The notes below the pieces were generated by a model that made no database searches, was not told where the DNA came from, and saw only the letters and a program-made list of their open reading frames with translations. 64,000 nt of DNA, from assembly GCF_021560175.1 (NCBI RefSeq), contig NZ_CP091110.1:5628001-5692000 (forward strand), written 5' to 3'. The position numbers and the translations under genes are program-made. Source of the DNA: Neobacillus drentensis. Lineage in GTDB: Bacteria; Bacillota; Bacilli; Bacillales; Cytobacillaceae. Below are positions 1-8,655 of this stretch, piece by piece (within the stretch, counting starts at the first letter, position 1; each line of letters begins with the position of its first letter).

Positions 1-69
1 TGTGCCAATCGCTCCCCCGATGGCCATCAAACGGATATGCCGTGGCAACAATCTTTTTTGTAATTCCAA
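1..69 (-). CDS. Amino acid permease, N-terminal fragment
   Basis: The gene runs off the left edge and only about 23 codons are visible. They read (M)ELQKRLLPRHIRLMAIGGAIGT, which matches the start of AAT/LysP-type amino acid permeases of the APC superfamily, whose first membrane helix begins with the GGAIGTG motif. The start is TTG at 69, with AGGAGG at 78-83 and 8 nt spacing. It lies directly downstream of a T-box leader (161-444), so expression is expected to rise when one aminoacyl-tRNA becomes uncharged. The tentative specifier codon is UUC (Phe), which would suit an aromatic amino acid permease. The substrate itself cannot be read from this fragment. Confidence 0.75.
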   Translation of the reverse strand, partial: MELQKRLLPRHIRLMAIGGAIGT

Positions 70-160
70 AATAGTTTCCTCCTAAATAGCGCCGCCCATT
101 TACCACGATGGGTAGCTGGGCAGTCCCTCGAGCAATGACAAACACCCAATAAATACAAAA

Positions 161-444
161 AGCCCCTACTGATCCAATCAGTAGGGACGACTTTTATCGC
201 GGTACCACCCTAGTTGCAGACGAAGTCTGCCTCTCGACTTTGTTAACGGTTCATTGACCGTCTTTCCCTTATAAAGGTCCTCTTTACTTCGAGAAAGATG
301 CTCTGGGACTGAAGTTCATCCTTATCTTTGTACTGATTCGCACCTTCCATCAGCTCTCTAAAAACAGTGAGATAAGCACTACTAATATTCCCTTCATTGC
401 TCAATTATGTAAATTTTAAAGAAGTAGTTCCAAATTTCAAGTAT
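161..444 (-). promoter_or_regulatory. T-box leader, possibly tRNA-Phe responsive
   Basis: On the minus strand the leader carries the canonical T-box AGGGTGGTACCGCG (198-211). It is followed by a terminator hairpin with a U-run (about 162-187) that competes with the antiterminator. Stem I shows AGAGAG and the specifier-loop context GAACTTCAGTCCCAGAG (301-317). Counting GAA-N-XYZ as in characterised T-boxes gives UUC (Phe) at 311-313. The class is certain; the specifier is an inference from spacing. Confidence 0.9.
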
Positions 445-451
445 GTTCTGT

Positions 452-481
452 ATTATAGAATTTGAATTATTATTCTGTCAA
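452..481 (-). promoter_or_regulatory. Sigma-A promoter of the T-box leader
   Basis: On the minus strand TTGACA (476-481) and TATAAT (452-457) are separated by 18 nt. Transcription would start near 444 and run into the T-box leader. Confidence 0.75.
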
Positions 482-589
482 TACTTTTTCACAATACTAT
501 TTTAAGAAAGATTTATATTAGCAACTCTTATAGCTTACTACTAAAAAAGGTGTTAAAATGAATCAAATTCAACAAGAAGGAGCACATGC

Positions 590-1942
590 ATGCAACAAAA
601 AATATCATTTTCAACCTACGCCATTATTGGGACAATGCTATTCGGAATGTTCTTTGGCGCCGGAAATTTAATCTTCCCTATCCAGATGGGACAACTTGCT
701 GGGACGCACTTTTGGCCGGCATTAATCGGCTTCCTCGTAACAGCCATTGGGTTGCCGTTTATGGGGATTTTAGCGTTCGGTCTATCTGGGAGTAATGGAC
801 TACGTGACTTAGCGGGACGCGTCCATCCACTATTTGGAGTCGTCTTTGCGATGGCACTTTACCTAACGATTGGACCGTTCTTTGCGATTCCACGGACCGC
901 TACGGTACCTTTCGTGGTTGGTTTTGAACCATTTATTAATCCAGCACACACGAATTTATATCTAGGACTCTTTAGCTTCGAATTTTTTGCCATTGTGTAT
1001 TATTTTTCTTTAAATCCCGCGAAAATCATCGACTATATCGGGAAATATTTAACACCGGCATTTTTAGTATTTTTATTTGTTTTAATCGTTATTGCGATTG
1101 TTAAGCCGATGGGCAGCTTCGGAAAACCAATTGGCGATTATAGCGGGTTAGCATTTATAACAGGCTTTAAAGAAGGCTATAACACCATGGATGCCCTCGC
1201 CTCCCTTGCCTTCGGGATTGTCGTCATCAATGCAATTAAGGGACAAGGTATCACCGATACGAAGGCAATTGCGAAAGCCACTTGGAAATCAGGTATTTTT
1301 GCAATGGCTCTCATGATGTTGATTTACGGACTGATCACCTATATGGGGGCATCGAGCGTATCTGCAATTGGGACATTTGATAATGGCGGATTGATTTTTG
1401 CTGCGGTTGCTCAGCATTATTTCGGGTCCTTCGGGGCGATATTATTGGCGATTATTATCGTACTTGCTTGTTTAAAAACGAGTATCGGATTGATTACCTC
1501 GTGCAGCGAATTTTTTAATGGAGTCTTTCCAAAAGTAAGCTACAAAATGTTTGTGTTAGTCCTAAGCCTTTTATCGTTTATCATCGCGAACTTCGGCTTA
1601 AATAATATCATTCAATTCGCGGTACCGGTGTTAATGCTATTGTATCCTTTAGCGATTGTTTTGATCTTATTGGCTCTTTTCTCACCACTATTTGGCCACA
1701 AACAAAGTGTGTATGCCGTTTCTATGCTTTTAACTTTTTGCGTGAGTTTCTTCGACGGATACAGCACGCTAGTCAGCAGCTTACCTGGCGCGACGGTCCC
1801 GGTATTCGAATCAATAAAAACGTTCTATATGAATAACTTACCGCTCAATGACATTGGGCTTGGCTGGATTTTACCGGCTGCAGTAGGGGCAATAATTGGC
1901 TATTTTTGGCCGACAAAGTCTAAAAAGGCCGCTATGAATTAA
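590..1942 (+). CDS. brnQ: Branched-chain amino acid transporter BrnQ (LIVCS family)
   Basis: 450 residues, the usual length for LIVCS sodium/proton-coupled Leu/Ile/Val carriers of the cytoplasmic membrane. The N-terminal signature FGMFFGAGNLIFP is intact and about twelve hydrophobic segments follow (for example GLAFITGFKEGYNTMDALASLAFG in the middle). The start is ATG at 590, preceded by AAGGAG; an overlapping ATG at 586 opens only a short shadow frame. The gene is monocistronic and divergent from the T-box permease, so both arms of this intergenic region feed amino acid uptake. Confidence 0.93.
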   Translation: MQQKISFSTYAIIGTMLFGMFFGAGNLIFPIQMGQLAGTHFWPALIGFLVTAIGLPFMGILAFGLSGSNGLRDLAGRVHPLFGVVFAMALYLTIGPFFAIPRTATVPFVVGFEPFINPAHTNLYLGLFSFEFFAIVYYFSLNPAKIIDYIGKYLTPAFLVFLFVLIVIAIVKPMGSFGKPIGDYSGLAFITGFKEGYNTMDALASLAFGIVVINAIKGQGITDTKAIAKATWKSGIFAMALMMLIYGLITYMGASSVSAIGTFDNGGLIFAAVAQHYFGSFGAILLAIIIVLACLKTSIGLITSCSEFFNGVFPKVSYKMFVLVLSLLSFIIANFGLNNIIQFAVPVLMLLYPLAIVLILLALFSPLFGHKQSVYAVSMLLTFCVSFFDGYSTLVSSLPGATVPVFESIKTFYMNNLPLNDIGLGWILPAAVGAIIGYFWPTKSKKAAMN

Positions 1943-1992
1943 AAGAAGCGTAAGGCGCTTCCATATCGACAAGCACAAGACTAGCCTGGAGC
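1941..1992. repeat. Dispersed Bacillaceae-type intergenic repeat, copy 1
   Basis: The segment after the brnQ stop (AAAAGAAGCGTAAGGCGC ... CCTGGAGCTGGATCAAT) resembles the element at 53662-53705 (GAAAAGCGCAAGCG ... GCTGGAGCTAGACAAT). Similar GCGCAAGCGC/GGAGCTAGACA sequences are familiar from Bacillaceae intergenic regions. Function unknown. Confidence 0.45.
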
Positions 1993-2031
1993 TGGATCAA
2001 TCTTAAAGTCGAAATTTATATTTTCTTATCT

Positions 2032-2082
2032 AAAAAAGAACCATCCTTACAATTTGTGAAGGGATGGTTCTTTGCTTCCTCT
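2032..2082 (-). terminator. Terminator of the PRD regulator gene, built from REP-like arms
   Basis: AAAGAACCATCC and GGATGGTTCTTT form a 12-bp stem; on the minus strand it is followed by TTCTTTTTT. The right flank GGGATGGTTCTTTGCTTCC closely resembles one arm of the window-wide REP family, with the arms in inside-out order. Confidence 0.7.
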
Positions 2083-2137
2083 TATATCAAACAAAACTAA
2101 GCGATAATTGTGTTGAACTTATGCTTTGCAGCCCAAT

Positions 2138-4039
2138 TTAGTAACACGCCACTAGTATATCAACAAAACTCTGGTAATCTACTGCATTCATAACACGAGA
2201 CACATTGCCATCTTCATTAAAAATGGCAGCGAGTGCATCTACTACCTCATGGAATAACCTCCGATCGTCCTTGCTTACTGAGAAAAGCAGGACAACGTGA
2301 ACAGTAAGATCCCCCCACTCGACCCCTTTTTCATTGATCAAAACAAACATACCTGTCTTTTTGGCATTCATTTTGATCGCATGAGGTATAGCGATACGAC
2401 CAAAAGCCGTGGATGACATAGCCTCGCGTTCTACTACATGGGTAAGAAAACCAGTATCGACAAACTCCTTTTGTTCCATTGTTTCACATATCCTGATAAG
2501 TGTATCCTCTCTAGTTTCCACCGAACGAACAATATCAAATAGCTGCTCTCCCGTAATCGTCTCAAGATTCCTCTTAAAAGAATCCTTCCGCCTTGTTTCT
2601 TTTAATTCATTAATTTTAGACGCCACCTTATTCTGATCCATACTAGTAAATAGAGGATTGATGAGAATATAAGGAATTTTAGGAACAGAATTCAGTTGTA
2701 CAGCGGAAATAATTAAATCACAGTTTAAAGTATTCAATTCTCCTTCATTCGTTACAATATGCTGAATCAGAAGATCTTCCCCGAATTGCTTGACCAACTT
2801 TTCAGTTAGCTGAACATTGTAATTATAATAAAACGGGAAAAGAATGGAGCACGTTATTTTCGAATGGGCCTGCTTTTGCAGTTCTAACGCATAGCCCAAA
2901 TGAAAGGCGATATAGGCGATCTCATCATCATTCATCGTGAATCCCGTCTCTTCCTTAATTGTATAGGATACATGGACGGCACAATCATAAATGGATGGAC
3001 AATTTAGTTTTATCGCTGAAGTCAAAGGATTCTTACTGACAAAATGGTTCTCCAAACGCATAAGTAGATTTTTAATATGTAGTGTAAATCGTACTAAGAA
3101 ATCTGAATCCTCAATGACAATATAATAATACGTTTGCAAGTCTTCTAGGATCTTCCCTACCAGATTTAAGCAGTGTCCTCCTGCTACATCTCTCAAATCG
3201 GAAAGCTGTAAGTGCATGAAATTGACACTTGTCCCACTACTCGAAATAAGTAAAGCAAGGTCACGAATTTCTTCATCGCAATACCTAACAGCAAAGTGAG
3301 CTTCAAGTCTCCTGGCAATCTCATTAGCAATTTGGTACTCCTTTTCATGATTAGCTTCCTTGTCGACCAGTTTCGAAAAAACAAAACCATTTTCCATTCG
3401 ATCAATGGCAATAGCCATGTGTACGATAATATTGGTTAGCGAATAATCATTCGTAAAGTAGTGGTAAGTAGAAAAGACTTCGGCCACGACATCCCGGATA
3501 AAGTCGATATCATAACCTTCAAAAGATGACTTTAATTTATCAATATCAAGAAAATGATCATTTGTCTCATTATATAAAATGGAGCTCATTAATTTCCTTT
3601 TACTTTTTTCCTCTCCAACCATTTCAATAAAGTCGCCTGAGATTTTAAGTTCCAGGTTATGATCAGCTAAACGTTTTTTAACTTTACGCAAATCACCTTT
3701 TATAGTGATCTCACTTATATACAATTCATCACTTAAATCAAAAATATTTAGTGGACCATCTGCATTTACTAAACTTTTTAAGAGATATTCCGCCCGCTCT
3801 TTTGGTGATTGTGGAATCGTCTGAGTCATCATTTTTAAAAATGGATTTAACTTTTCCAGATCAACCTGATACCCCTTTTTGGATGAGGATATCAGCCCTT
3901 TTTCCATCGAGTTTAGTTCAGCAATATATGTTTTCACACTTCTTTTTGAAATTCCTAAAAAGCTAGCGAGCTGCGCTGACGAAGTCCAGTCTTGTTGAAT
4001 ACTTAAATGGCGAAGGATTTTTCTATATTTATTATTCAT
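2138..4039 (-). CDS. PRD-containing PTS-regulated transcriptional activator (LicR/MtlR type)
   Basis: 633 residues. In order: an N-terminal winged helix-turn-helix (about 5-60), a second HTH/Mga-like domain (about 85-140), two PTS regulation domains with conserved His (VHMAIAID; AVHVSYTI ... EIAYIAFHLG), an EIIB-like segment (about 405-490) lacking an obvious Cys phosphorylation motif, and a C-terminal EIIA domain with GRIAIPHA. Such proteins sense sugar flux through HPr- and EIIB-dependent phosphorylation and activate the neighbouring PTS operon. The gene is divergent from the PTS operon beginning at 4200, its probable target. The inducing sugar is not known. Confidence 0.88.
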   Translation of the reverse strand: MNNKYRKILRHLSIQQDWTSSAQLASFLGISKRSVKTYIAELNSMEKGLISSSKKGYQVDLEKLNPFLKMMTQTIPQSPKERAEYLLKSLVNADGPLNIFDLSDELYISEITIKGDLRKVKKRLADHNLELKISGDFIEMVGEEKSKRKLMSSILYNETNDHFLDIDKLKSSFEGYDIDFIRDVVAEVFSTYHYFTNDYSLTNIIVHMAIAIDRMENGFVFSKLVDKEANHEKEYQIANEIARRLEAHFAVRYCDEEIRDLALLISSSGTSVNFMHLQLSDLRDVAGGHCLNLVGKILEDLQTYYYIVIEDSDFLVRFTLHIKNLLMRLENHFVSKNPLTSAIKLNCPSIYDCAVHVSYTIKEETGFTMNDDEIAYIAFHLGYALELQKQAHSKITCSILFPFYYNYNVQLTEKLVKQFGEDLLIQHIVTNEGELNTLNCDLIISAVQLNSVPKIPYILINPLFTSMDQNKVASKINELKETRRKDSFKRNLETITGEQLFDIVRSVETREDTLIRICETMEQKEFVDTGFLTHVVEREAMSSTAFGRIAIPHAIKMNAKKTGMFVLINEKGVEWGDLTVHVVLLFSVSKDDRRLFHEVVDALAAIFNEDGNVSRVMNAVDYQSFVDILVACY

Positions 4040-4161
4040 AAATCTAGCCTCATTTCATCGCAAAAGGTGGTTTGAACTCTTACAATATAAATTTGCACCA
4101 CCCTAGTGTAAAGAGTTATTGGAAAGTAACTACTATTCATTCTATAGTAGAAATGTAGAAA

Positions 4162-4175
4162 AGAAAACGCTGTCA
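4162..4175 (+). promoter_or_regulatory. Candidate CcpA (cre) site
   Basis: AGAAAACGCTGTCA matches the cre consensus TGWAARCGYTWNCW at 12 of 14 positions. It lies just upstream of the EIIB ribosome-binding site, so it would act as a roadblock or within the leader. Confidence 0.4.
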
Positions 4176-4199
4176 CCTAAAAATGGAGGGGTAAAATTT

Positions 4200-4508
4200 A
4201 TGGAAAAATTAAATGTTTTACTTGTTTGTGGATCTGGAGCAAGTTCTGGTTTTATGGCATCCAATATACGAAAGGCAGCATCAAAACGTAATCTTGACAT
4301 CAACATCAAAGCCCGCGGTGAAGCGGAAATCGAAAATTATCTTGATGAAATCGATGCATTAATGGTGGGACCTCACTTGGCCTATATTCTCGACGAAATT
4401 GAAGAATATATCGGAGATGCGGATGTAAAAGTTCTGCTGATGAAACCATCTTATTACTCTACTCTTGATGGAGAAGCTGCATTAGAAGATTTATTGAAGG
4501 AATTCTAA
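4200..4508 (+). CDS. PTS Lac-family EIIB component
   Basis: 102 residues, typical for a free-standing cellobiose/chitobiose-type EIIB. The N-terminus MEKLNVLLVCGSGASSGFMA carries the phosphorylatable Cys10. A longer in-frame ORF opens at 4119, but GGAGGGG at about 4184-4191 sits at proper distance from ATG 4200, so the shorter start is chosen. First gene of a four-gene operon (EIIB-EIIC-EIIA-GH1). The protein passes phosphate from EIIA to the sugar bound by EIIC. Specificity within the beta-glycoside group cannot be assigned. Confidence 0.9.
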   Translation: MEKLNVLLVCGSGASSGFMASNIRKAASKRNLDINIKARGEAEIENYLDEIDALMVGPHLAYILDEIEEYIGDADVKVLLMKPSYYSTLDGEAALEDLLKEF

Positions 4509-4535
4509 TATTAAAGGATTCGAGGTGGATAGAAC

Positions 4536-5792
4536 ATGCAAAAGATGATTACATGGCTGGAAAAGGATTTTTCACCTAAGATGATGAAAATTAACCATAA
4601 TGTATGGGTTACGACCTTAAAAGACTCCATTATGCAAGTGCTTCCTTTTATTCTATTAGGCTCTTTATTTTGTTTACTAACTATTCCTGGTGATGTGTTC
4701 CATCTTAAACACTATCCGAATTTCTGGACATTATTTGGTTGGACAATGGGAGTACTATCACTATTGATTTCTTTCTTAATTCCATTCAATTTAATGGAAA
4801 AGAAACGTCTGCGTAAACAACGTTTTATCGCTGGAAGTACAGGCCTTATCACTTTCTTAATGATTATCACTCCACAAGTGATTGCTGACAAAGCGATTGG
4901 CTTCAGCCACGCATCATTAGGCGCAGGCGGTATGTTTGTTGCCATTGTTGCAGGTGTATTTACCGGGTACATCATGGGGTTATTCGGTAAGTTCTCATTC
5001 TTTAAAGAAGACTCCGTAATTCCCGAATTTGTTCGAGCCTGGTTTGATTCCATGCTCCCGATTGCCGTTGTCATCATCGCGACATGGTTAGTCGTTGATA
5101 TTACTCATTTTGATCTCTATAACTTTATTCAAAATTTATTTAAGCCTCTATCAGAAATATTCGAATCACCTTGGGGATTCGCTCTAATTATGTTTATTAC
5201 CTGCTTTATCTATTCAATGGGTATTTCTACTTGGGTTCTTCAACCAATAACAAAGCCAGTTATTTTGGCGGCCATTACGGCTAATGCCACTGCCGGTGCA
5301 GCTAACTTGGTTACAGCTGAAACCATGTATTCAGCTTATTTATGGATTGGCGGTATCGGATGTACTCTGCCATTAGTATTGATGTTAGCTTTCTCAAAAA
5401 GCACCAAACTGAAAGCACTCGGCCGAGCTTCCTTAGTTCCTGGAATCTTTAATATCAATGAGCCTGTCGTATTTGGAGCCATTGCCTGGAACCCAATTAT
5501 GATGTTCCCAATGTGGATAAATGGATTAGTTCTACCACTGATTATTTGGTTCGGAACAAAGGTGATTCACTTTGCACCTGTTCCAAAGATTGTCTTCGAC
5601 TTATGGTATGTTCCATTTCCATTTTCAACTTGGATTACAACAGGAGCTGTGAGTGGGCTAATCCTAATGCTAATCTGTGCAGCTGCAGCATCTGCTATTT
5701 GGTATCCATTCTTTAAGGTGTATGAAAAACAAGAATTAGGAAACGAAACGCAAGAGACAAAAACATCTGCCACTTTTAGAGAAGCAAAATAA
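4536..5792 (+). CDS. PTS Lac-family EIIC permease
   Basis: 418 residues with about ten hydrophobic segments. This is the normal length for cellobiose/diacetylchitobiose-type EIIC proteins, which carry the sugar across the membrane while it is phosphorylated at C6. The family signature is visible around residues 300-325 (PGIFNINEPVVFGAIAWNP), where the Glu of NEP is a conserved sugar-binding/translocation residue. It starts 27 nt after the EIIB stop and ends 21 nt before EIIA. With the GH1 enzyme downstream, the imported substrate is probably a beta-linked glycoside delivered as the 6-phosphate. Confidence 0.9.
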   Translation: MQKMITWLEKDFSPKMMKINHNVWVTTLKDSIMQVLPFILLGSLFCLLTIPGDVFHLKHYPNFWTLFGWTMGVLSLLISFLIPFNLMEKKRLRKQRFIAGSTGLITFLMIITPQVIADKAIGFSHASLGAGGMFVAIVAGVFTGYIMGLFGKFSFFKEDSVIPEFVRAWFDSMLPIAVVIIATWLVVDITHFDLYNFIQNLFKPLSEIFESPWGFALIMFITCFIYSMGISTWVLQPITKPVILAAITANATAGAANLVTAETMYSAYLWIGGIGCTLPLVLMLAFSKSTKLKALGRASLVPGIFNINEPVVFGAIAWNPIMMFPMWINGLVLPLIIWFGTKVIHFAPVPKIVFDLWYVPFPFSTWITTGAVSGLILMLICAAAASAIWYPFFKVYEKQELGNETQETKTSATFREAK

Positions 5793-5813
5793 TCATTTTG
5801 AGGAGATTTTATC

Positions 5814-6197
5814 ATGCTTGATAACAAAACAGCTGAAAATGCCATGCAAATTATTCTTCATGCTGGAGATGCTCGCGTTCATTGTATGAATGCACTAAAA
5901 GCGATTGAAAAAAGTGATTTTGAACAAGCAAAAGAGGAAATCAAACTTGCCAATAGTGTAATCGTCAAGGCGCATCATATTCAAACCAATGCAATTTCCA
6001 GCGAAACACAAGGGGAAAGCGGTGATTATTCCGTCCTTTTTGCCCACGCTCAAGATACCTTAATGACGATTTATAGCGAGATTAACATTGCAAAGCGAAT
6101 GATTAAGATTTTTGAAGTATACGATGCCAGGTTGGCAAAGTTGGAAAAGACGGAAAAGGAGAATGACCATGAGAAATGTACCAACAGGATTTCCTAA
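5814..6197 (+). CDS. PTS Lac-family EIIA component
   Basis: 127 residues, slightly longer than the usual 100-110. The active-site His is His78 in LFAHAQDTLMT, and the fold is expected to be a trimeric helical bundle receiving phosphate from HPr. The last 29 nt overlap the start of the GH1 gene in another frame, which suggests translational coupling. The extra C-terminal tail (LEKTEKENDHEKCTNRIS) is the part encoded in the overlap. Confidence 0.88.
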   Translation: MLDNKTAENAMQIILHAGDARVHCMNALKAIEKSDFEQAKEEIKLANSVIVKAHHIQTNAISSETQGESGDYSVLFAHAQDTLMTIYSEINIAKRMIKIFEVYDARLAKLEKTEKENDHEKCTNRIS

Positions 6198-7632
6198 GGG
6201 CTTTTTATGGGGTGGCGCCATTGCTGCTAACCAGGCGGAAGGAGCCTATGACGTTGATGGAAAAGGGTTAAGTGTAGCAGATATTAACGAATTCCGTGAT
6301 GATATTCCAATTGAAAAAAAATCAAACTTTGAAATAACGACACAATACATTGAAGAGGCTTTAAAAGATAAGGATCGTATTTTTCCAAAACGCTGGGGAA
6401 TCGATTTCTATCACACTTACAAAGAAGACTTGAAATTACTTGCAGGTATGGGTCTCAAAACATTCCGTACATCTGTTGCATGGACACGCATCTTCCCTAA
6501 CGGTGATGAATTAGAACCAAATGAGGCAGGCTTAAAGTTTTACGATGATTTATTTGATGAAATTATTAAAAATGGCATGGTGCCGATGATTACCATTTCC
6601 CATTATGAGATGCCAATACACTTAACAACTGCCTACAAAGGCTGGTATTCTCGCGAACTAATCGAATTCTTTAATCGCTTCTGTAAAGTATTGTTTGACC
6701 GATACCATGATAAAGTGAAGTATTGGATTATCATTAACCAAATTAACTTAATTGTCCATGAATCCTTTAACCATTTAGGAGTCGCCGAAGACAAAGTCGA
6801 CAACCTCCTTGAGGCAAAATATCAGGGAGTTCATAATGAAATGGTTGCTTGCGGACATGCGACAAAATACGCTCATGATAACTATCCTGATTTAGAGATT
6901 GGCATGATGTTATGCGGCGGCCCAACGTATGCAGCCACTTCTAAACCAGAAGATGTTTTAGCAACCGTTCGTCACAATCAAATGGAATATTTCTATTCAG
7001 ACGTATTGATGCGCGGGTACTACCCTGGATATGCCTTCCGATATTTTGACGATATTGGTATTAACATTGTATTTGGCGAAGGTGATGAAGAGGCGCTTAA
7101 AAATACAGCAGACTTTATGTCATTCTCTTTTTACTATACGAAGATTTGTGATGCAGAAAGCTATGCAAATGGGAATGAAGATCACCGTAACCCGCAATTG
7201 GATGCAAACCCTTGGGGCTGGTCAATCGATCCAGTCGGGTTAAGAACCTTTCTTAACCTGTTCTACGACCGTTATCAGTGTCCAATCTACATCACAGAAA
7301 ATGGTGTTGGTTACTACGACCAATTAGAAAATGGCCAAGTTCATGATCCTTACCGGATCGACTACTTACGGGCACATATCGAACAAATGAAAGAAGCAAT
7401 CAAAGATGGTGTTGACCTTCGTGGTTACTATGCTTGGGGACCGATTGATATTGTCAGCTGTTCCTCATCGGAAATGTCTAAACGCTATGGATTCATTTAT
7501 GTTGACCAAGATGATTATGGAAACGGAAGCAAGAAACGGATATTGAAAGATAGTTATCATTGGTATAAAAAAGTCATTGAGACAAATGGAGAAGATTTAT
7601 CCTTTACGAAAGAACTTAGTTCTAAATCTTAA
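6169..7632 (+). CDS. GH1 phospho-glycosidase homologue with acid/base Glu replaced by Gln
   Basis: 487 residues and full length for GH1. N-terminal FPKGFLWGGAIAANQAEGAY and the nucleophile motif ITENG (Glu377) are intact. The 6-phosphate pocket is recognisable as SSSEMSKRYGF, as in 6-phospho-beta-glucosidases. The acid/base motif, usually NE(P/I)N, reads INQIN, so Gln191 (codon CAA, 6739-6741) replaces the catalytic Glu. In GH1 this substitution is known from plant myrosinases, which cleave S-glycosides. The start is ATG 6169 with AAGGAG at 6156-6161 and overlaps the EIIA gene. Ordinary 6-phospho-beta-glucosidase activity should therefore not be assumed; a phospho-thioglycosidase or another leaving-group specificity is possible. 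Confidence 0.88.
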   Translation: MRNVPTGFPKGFLWGGAIAANQAEGAYDVDGKGLSVADINEFRDDIPIEKKSNFEITTQYIEEALKDKDRIFPKRWGIDFYHTYKEDLKLLAGMGLKTFRTSVAWTRIFPNGDELEPNEAGLKFYDDLFDEIIKNGMVPMITISHYEMPIHLTTAYKGWYSRELIEFFNRFCKVLFDRYHDKVKYWIIINQINLIVHESFNHLGVAEDKVDNLLEAKYQGVHNEMVACGHATKYAHDNYPDLEIGMMLCGGPTYAATSKPEDVLATVRHNQMEYFYSDVLMRGYYPGYAFRYFDDIGINIVFGEGDEEALKNTADFMSFSFYYTKICDAESYANGNEDHRNPQLDANPWGWSIDPVGLRTFLNLFYDRYQCPIYITENGVGYYDQLENGQVHDPYRIDYLRAHIEQMKEAIKDGVDLRGYYAWGPIDIVSCSSSEMSKRYGFIYVDQDDYGNGSKKRILKDSYHWYKKVIETNGEDLSFTKELSSKS

Positions 7633-7639
7633 TATATGA

Positions 7640-7672
7640 TAAAAAAGCCTCTATCAACTTTTATAGAGGTTT
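7640..7672. terminator. Terminator of the PTS-GH1 operon
   Basis: Hairpin of GCCTCTAT / ATAGAGGT flanked by A- and T-runs, immediately after the GH1 stop. Confidence 0.8.
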
Positions 7673-7720
7673 TCTTCAATTCAAAGCTCCCTTTATGGCT
7701 CGATTGTGTGAGCAGAGTAA

Positions 7721-7770
7721 GCAAAGGGACGGTTCTTATGCTTCGGAAGCATAAGAACCATCCCTCTGTT
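7721..7770. repeat. REP palindrome, full copy
   Basis: Arms GGGACGGTTCTTATGCTTC and GAAGCATAAGAACCATCCC form a nearly loopless hairpin. It lies between the PTS operon terminator and the convergent CotF-like gene. Confidence 0.9.
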
Positions 7771-7773
7771 TTT

Positions 7774-8082
7774 TTAGCCATTTGTTTTTTCTGCAAGGTT
7801 TGTGGCGGTATTGGCAACGGTCAAATCAACCTGCAGCTGCTCGCTCAATTGATGCGGATGGTAGTATCCTTTTGCAATCATATAGTTGGTGATTTCTTCA
7901 TGTGTTTGGATGGCGGCCCTTAATTGTTCCCGTAATGCTGTCCGTAGCTCGGGAGTAGCCGTTTCTGTTAAAGCCACTGTATAGTTTCGAACCCCTGCTT
8001 TCGCCGCTATTAAGAAGTCGGTAGCGATAACCTGTTCAGTCATCCCGCCCATCCCCATCATATTTTGAATAAATCCGTTCAT
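7774..8082 (-). CDS. Spore coat CotF-like protein, C-terminal-type partner
   Basis: 102 residues with the coat-F signature TDFLIAAKAGVRNYTVALTETATPELRTALREQLRAAIQTHEEI, a ferritin-like helical segment found in CotF and YhcQ-type coat proteins. It follows the 67-aa partner gene immediately: their start and stop share one base, so the two are co-translated. A paralogous pair lies divergently at 8428-9015. Probable component of the spore coat; the exact layer is unknown. Confidence 0.82.
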   Translation of the reverse strand: MNGFIQNMMGMGGMTEQVIATDFLIAAKAGVRNYTVALTETATPELRTALREQLRAAIQTHEEITNYMIAKGYYHPHQLSEQLQVDLTVANTATNLAEKTNG

Positions 8083-8285
8083 TATTGCGCCTCCCGATTG
8101 GTTAAAAATTGCTGTAATTGTTCAATATGCTGTTGTCCTGCTGCCGCGTCATTTGCCAAAATGGTTTTTAATTCTTCATCTTGTACAAGTGCACTCATTG
8201 TAGTGGATTTTGTTAAACACAGACTTTTAAACGTTAACAATTCGTGTAAGTCGATCGTTTCATGAAGCCCTAAAAATTGAACCAT
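8082..8285 (-). CDS. Small CotF-like partner protein
   Basis: 67 residues: HETIDLHELLTFKSLCLTKSTTMSALVQDEELKTIL followed by a QQHIEQLQQFL helix, similar to the N-terminal part of CotF-like proteins. It is a paralogue of the 69-aa protein at 8428-8637 (HETLETHEIINFKTVCLLRSKLMQG). Together with the downstream gene it looks like a coat-F protein split into two cistrons. Function inferred from family and context only. Confidence 0.75.
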   Translation of the reverse strand: MVQFLGLHETIDLHELLTFKSLCLTKSTTMSALVQDEELKTILANDAAAGQQHIEQLQQFLTNREAQ

Positions 8286-8427
8286 TCTTCCTCACTCCAT
8301 CTTTCAGTATTTTCGTCCTCTTATATTTTCAATAAATTGTGCTCTGTATTCATGATTTCTTTCGTTTAAATTTATGAAAATGATTTATTTGGAGAAAATA
8401 TCTGTGTTAAGAAATGGAGGTGCGGAA

Positions 8428-8637
8428 ATGGAACAGGATAAATTAGCTGTGCATGAGACATTAGAAACACACGAAATCATTAATTTTAAAACAGTCTGTT
8501 TGCTCCGATCCAAGTTAATGCAAGGAATTTGCCTCAATAATGAGCTAAAACAACTCATGGAAAAAGACGTAAAACAATCGATTCAAGATATAAATGAACT
8601 ACTTCCCTTTTATAAACAAAGCCAAATACTTCATTAA
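8428..8637 (+). CDS. Small CotF-like partner protein (second pair)
   Basis: 69 residues from ATG 8428, chosen because GGAGGTG lies just upstream at about 8414-8420; the longer frame from 8374 has no comparable site. It has the same layout as the small partner at 8082-8285, with HETLETHEIINFKTVCL and a helical C-terminus. It precedes its larger partner by 18 nt and is divergent from the first pair, giving a mirror-image arrangement of two split coat-F modules. Confidence 0.75.
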   Translation: MEQDKLAVHETLETHEIINFKTVCLLRSKLMQGICLNNELKQLMEKDVKQSIQDINELLPFYKQSQILH

Positions 8638-8655
8638 GCCGGAGGTGACCACAAC

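Noticed and set aside
7636..7923. 95-codon open frame
   Set aside because: It starts at the operon terminator, runs through a REP and is antisense to the CotF-like gene.
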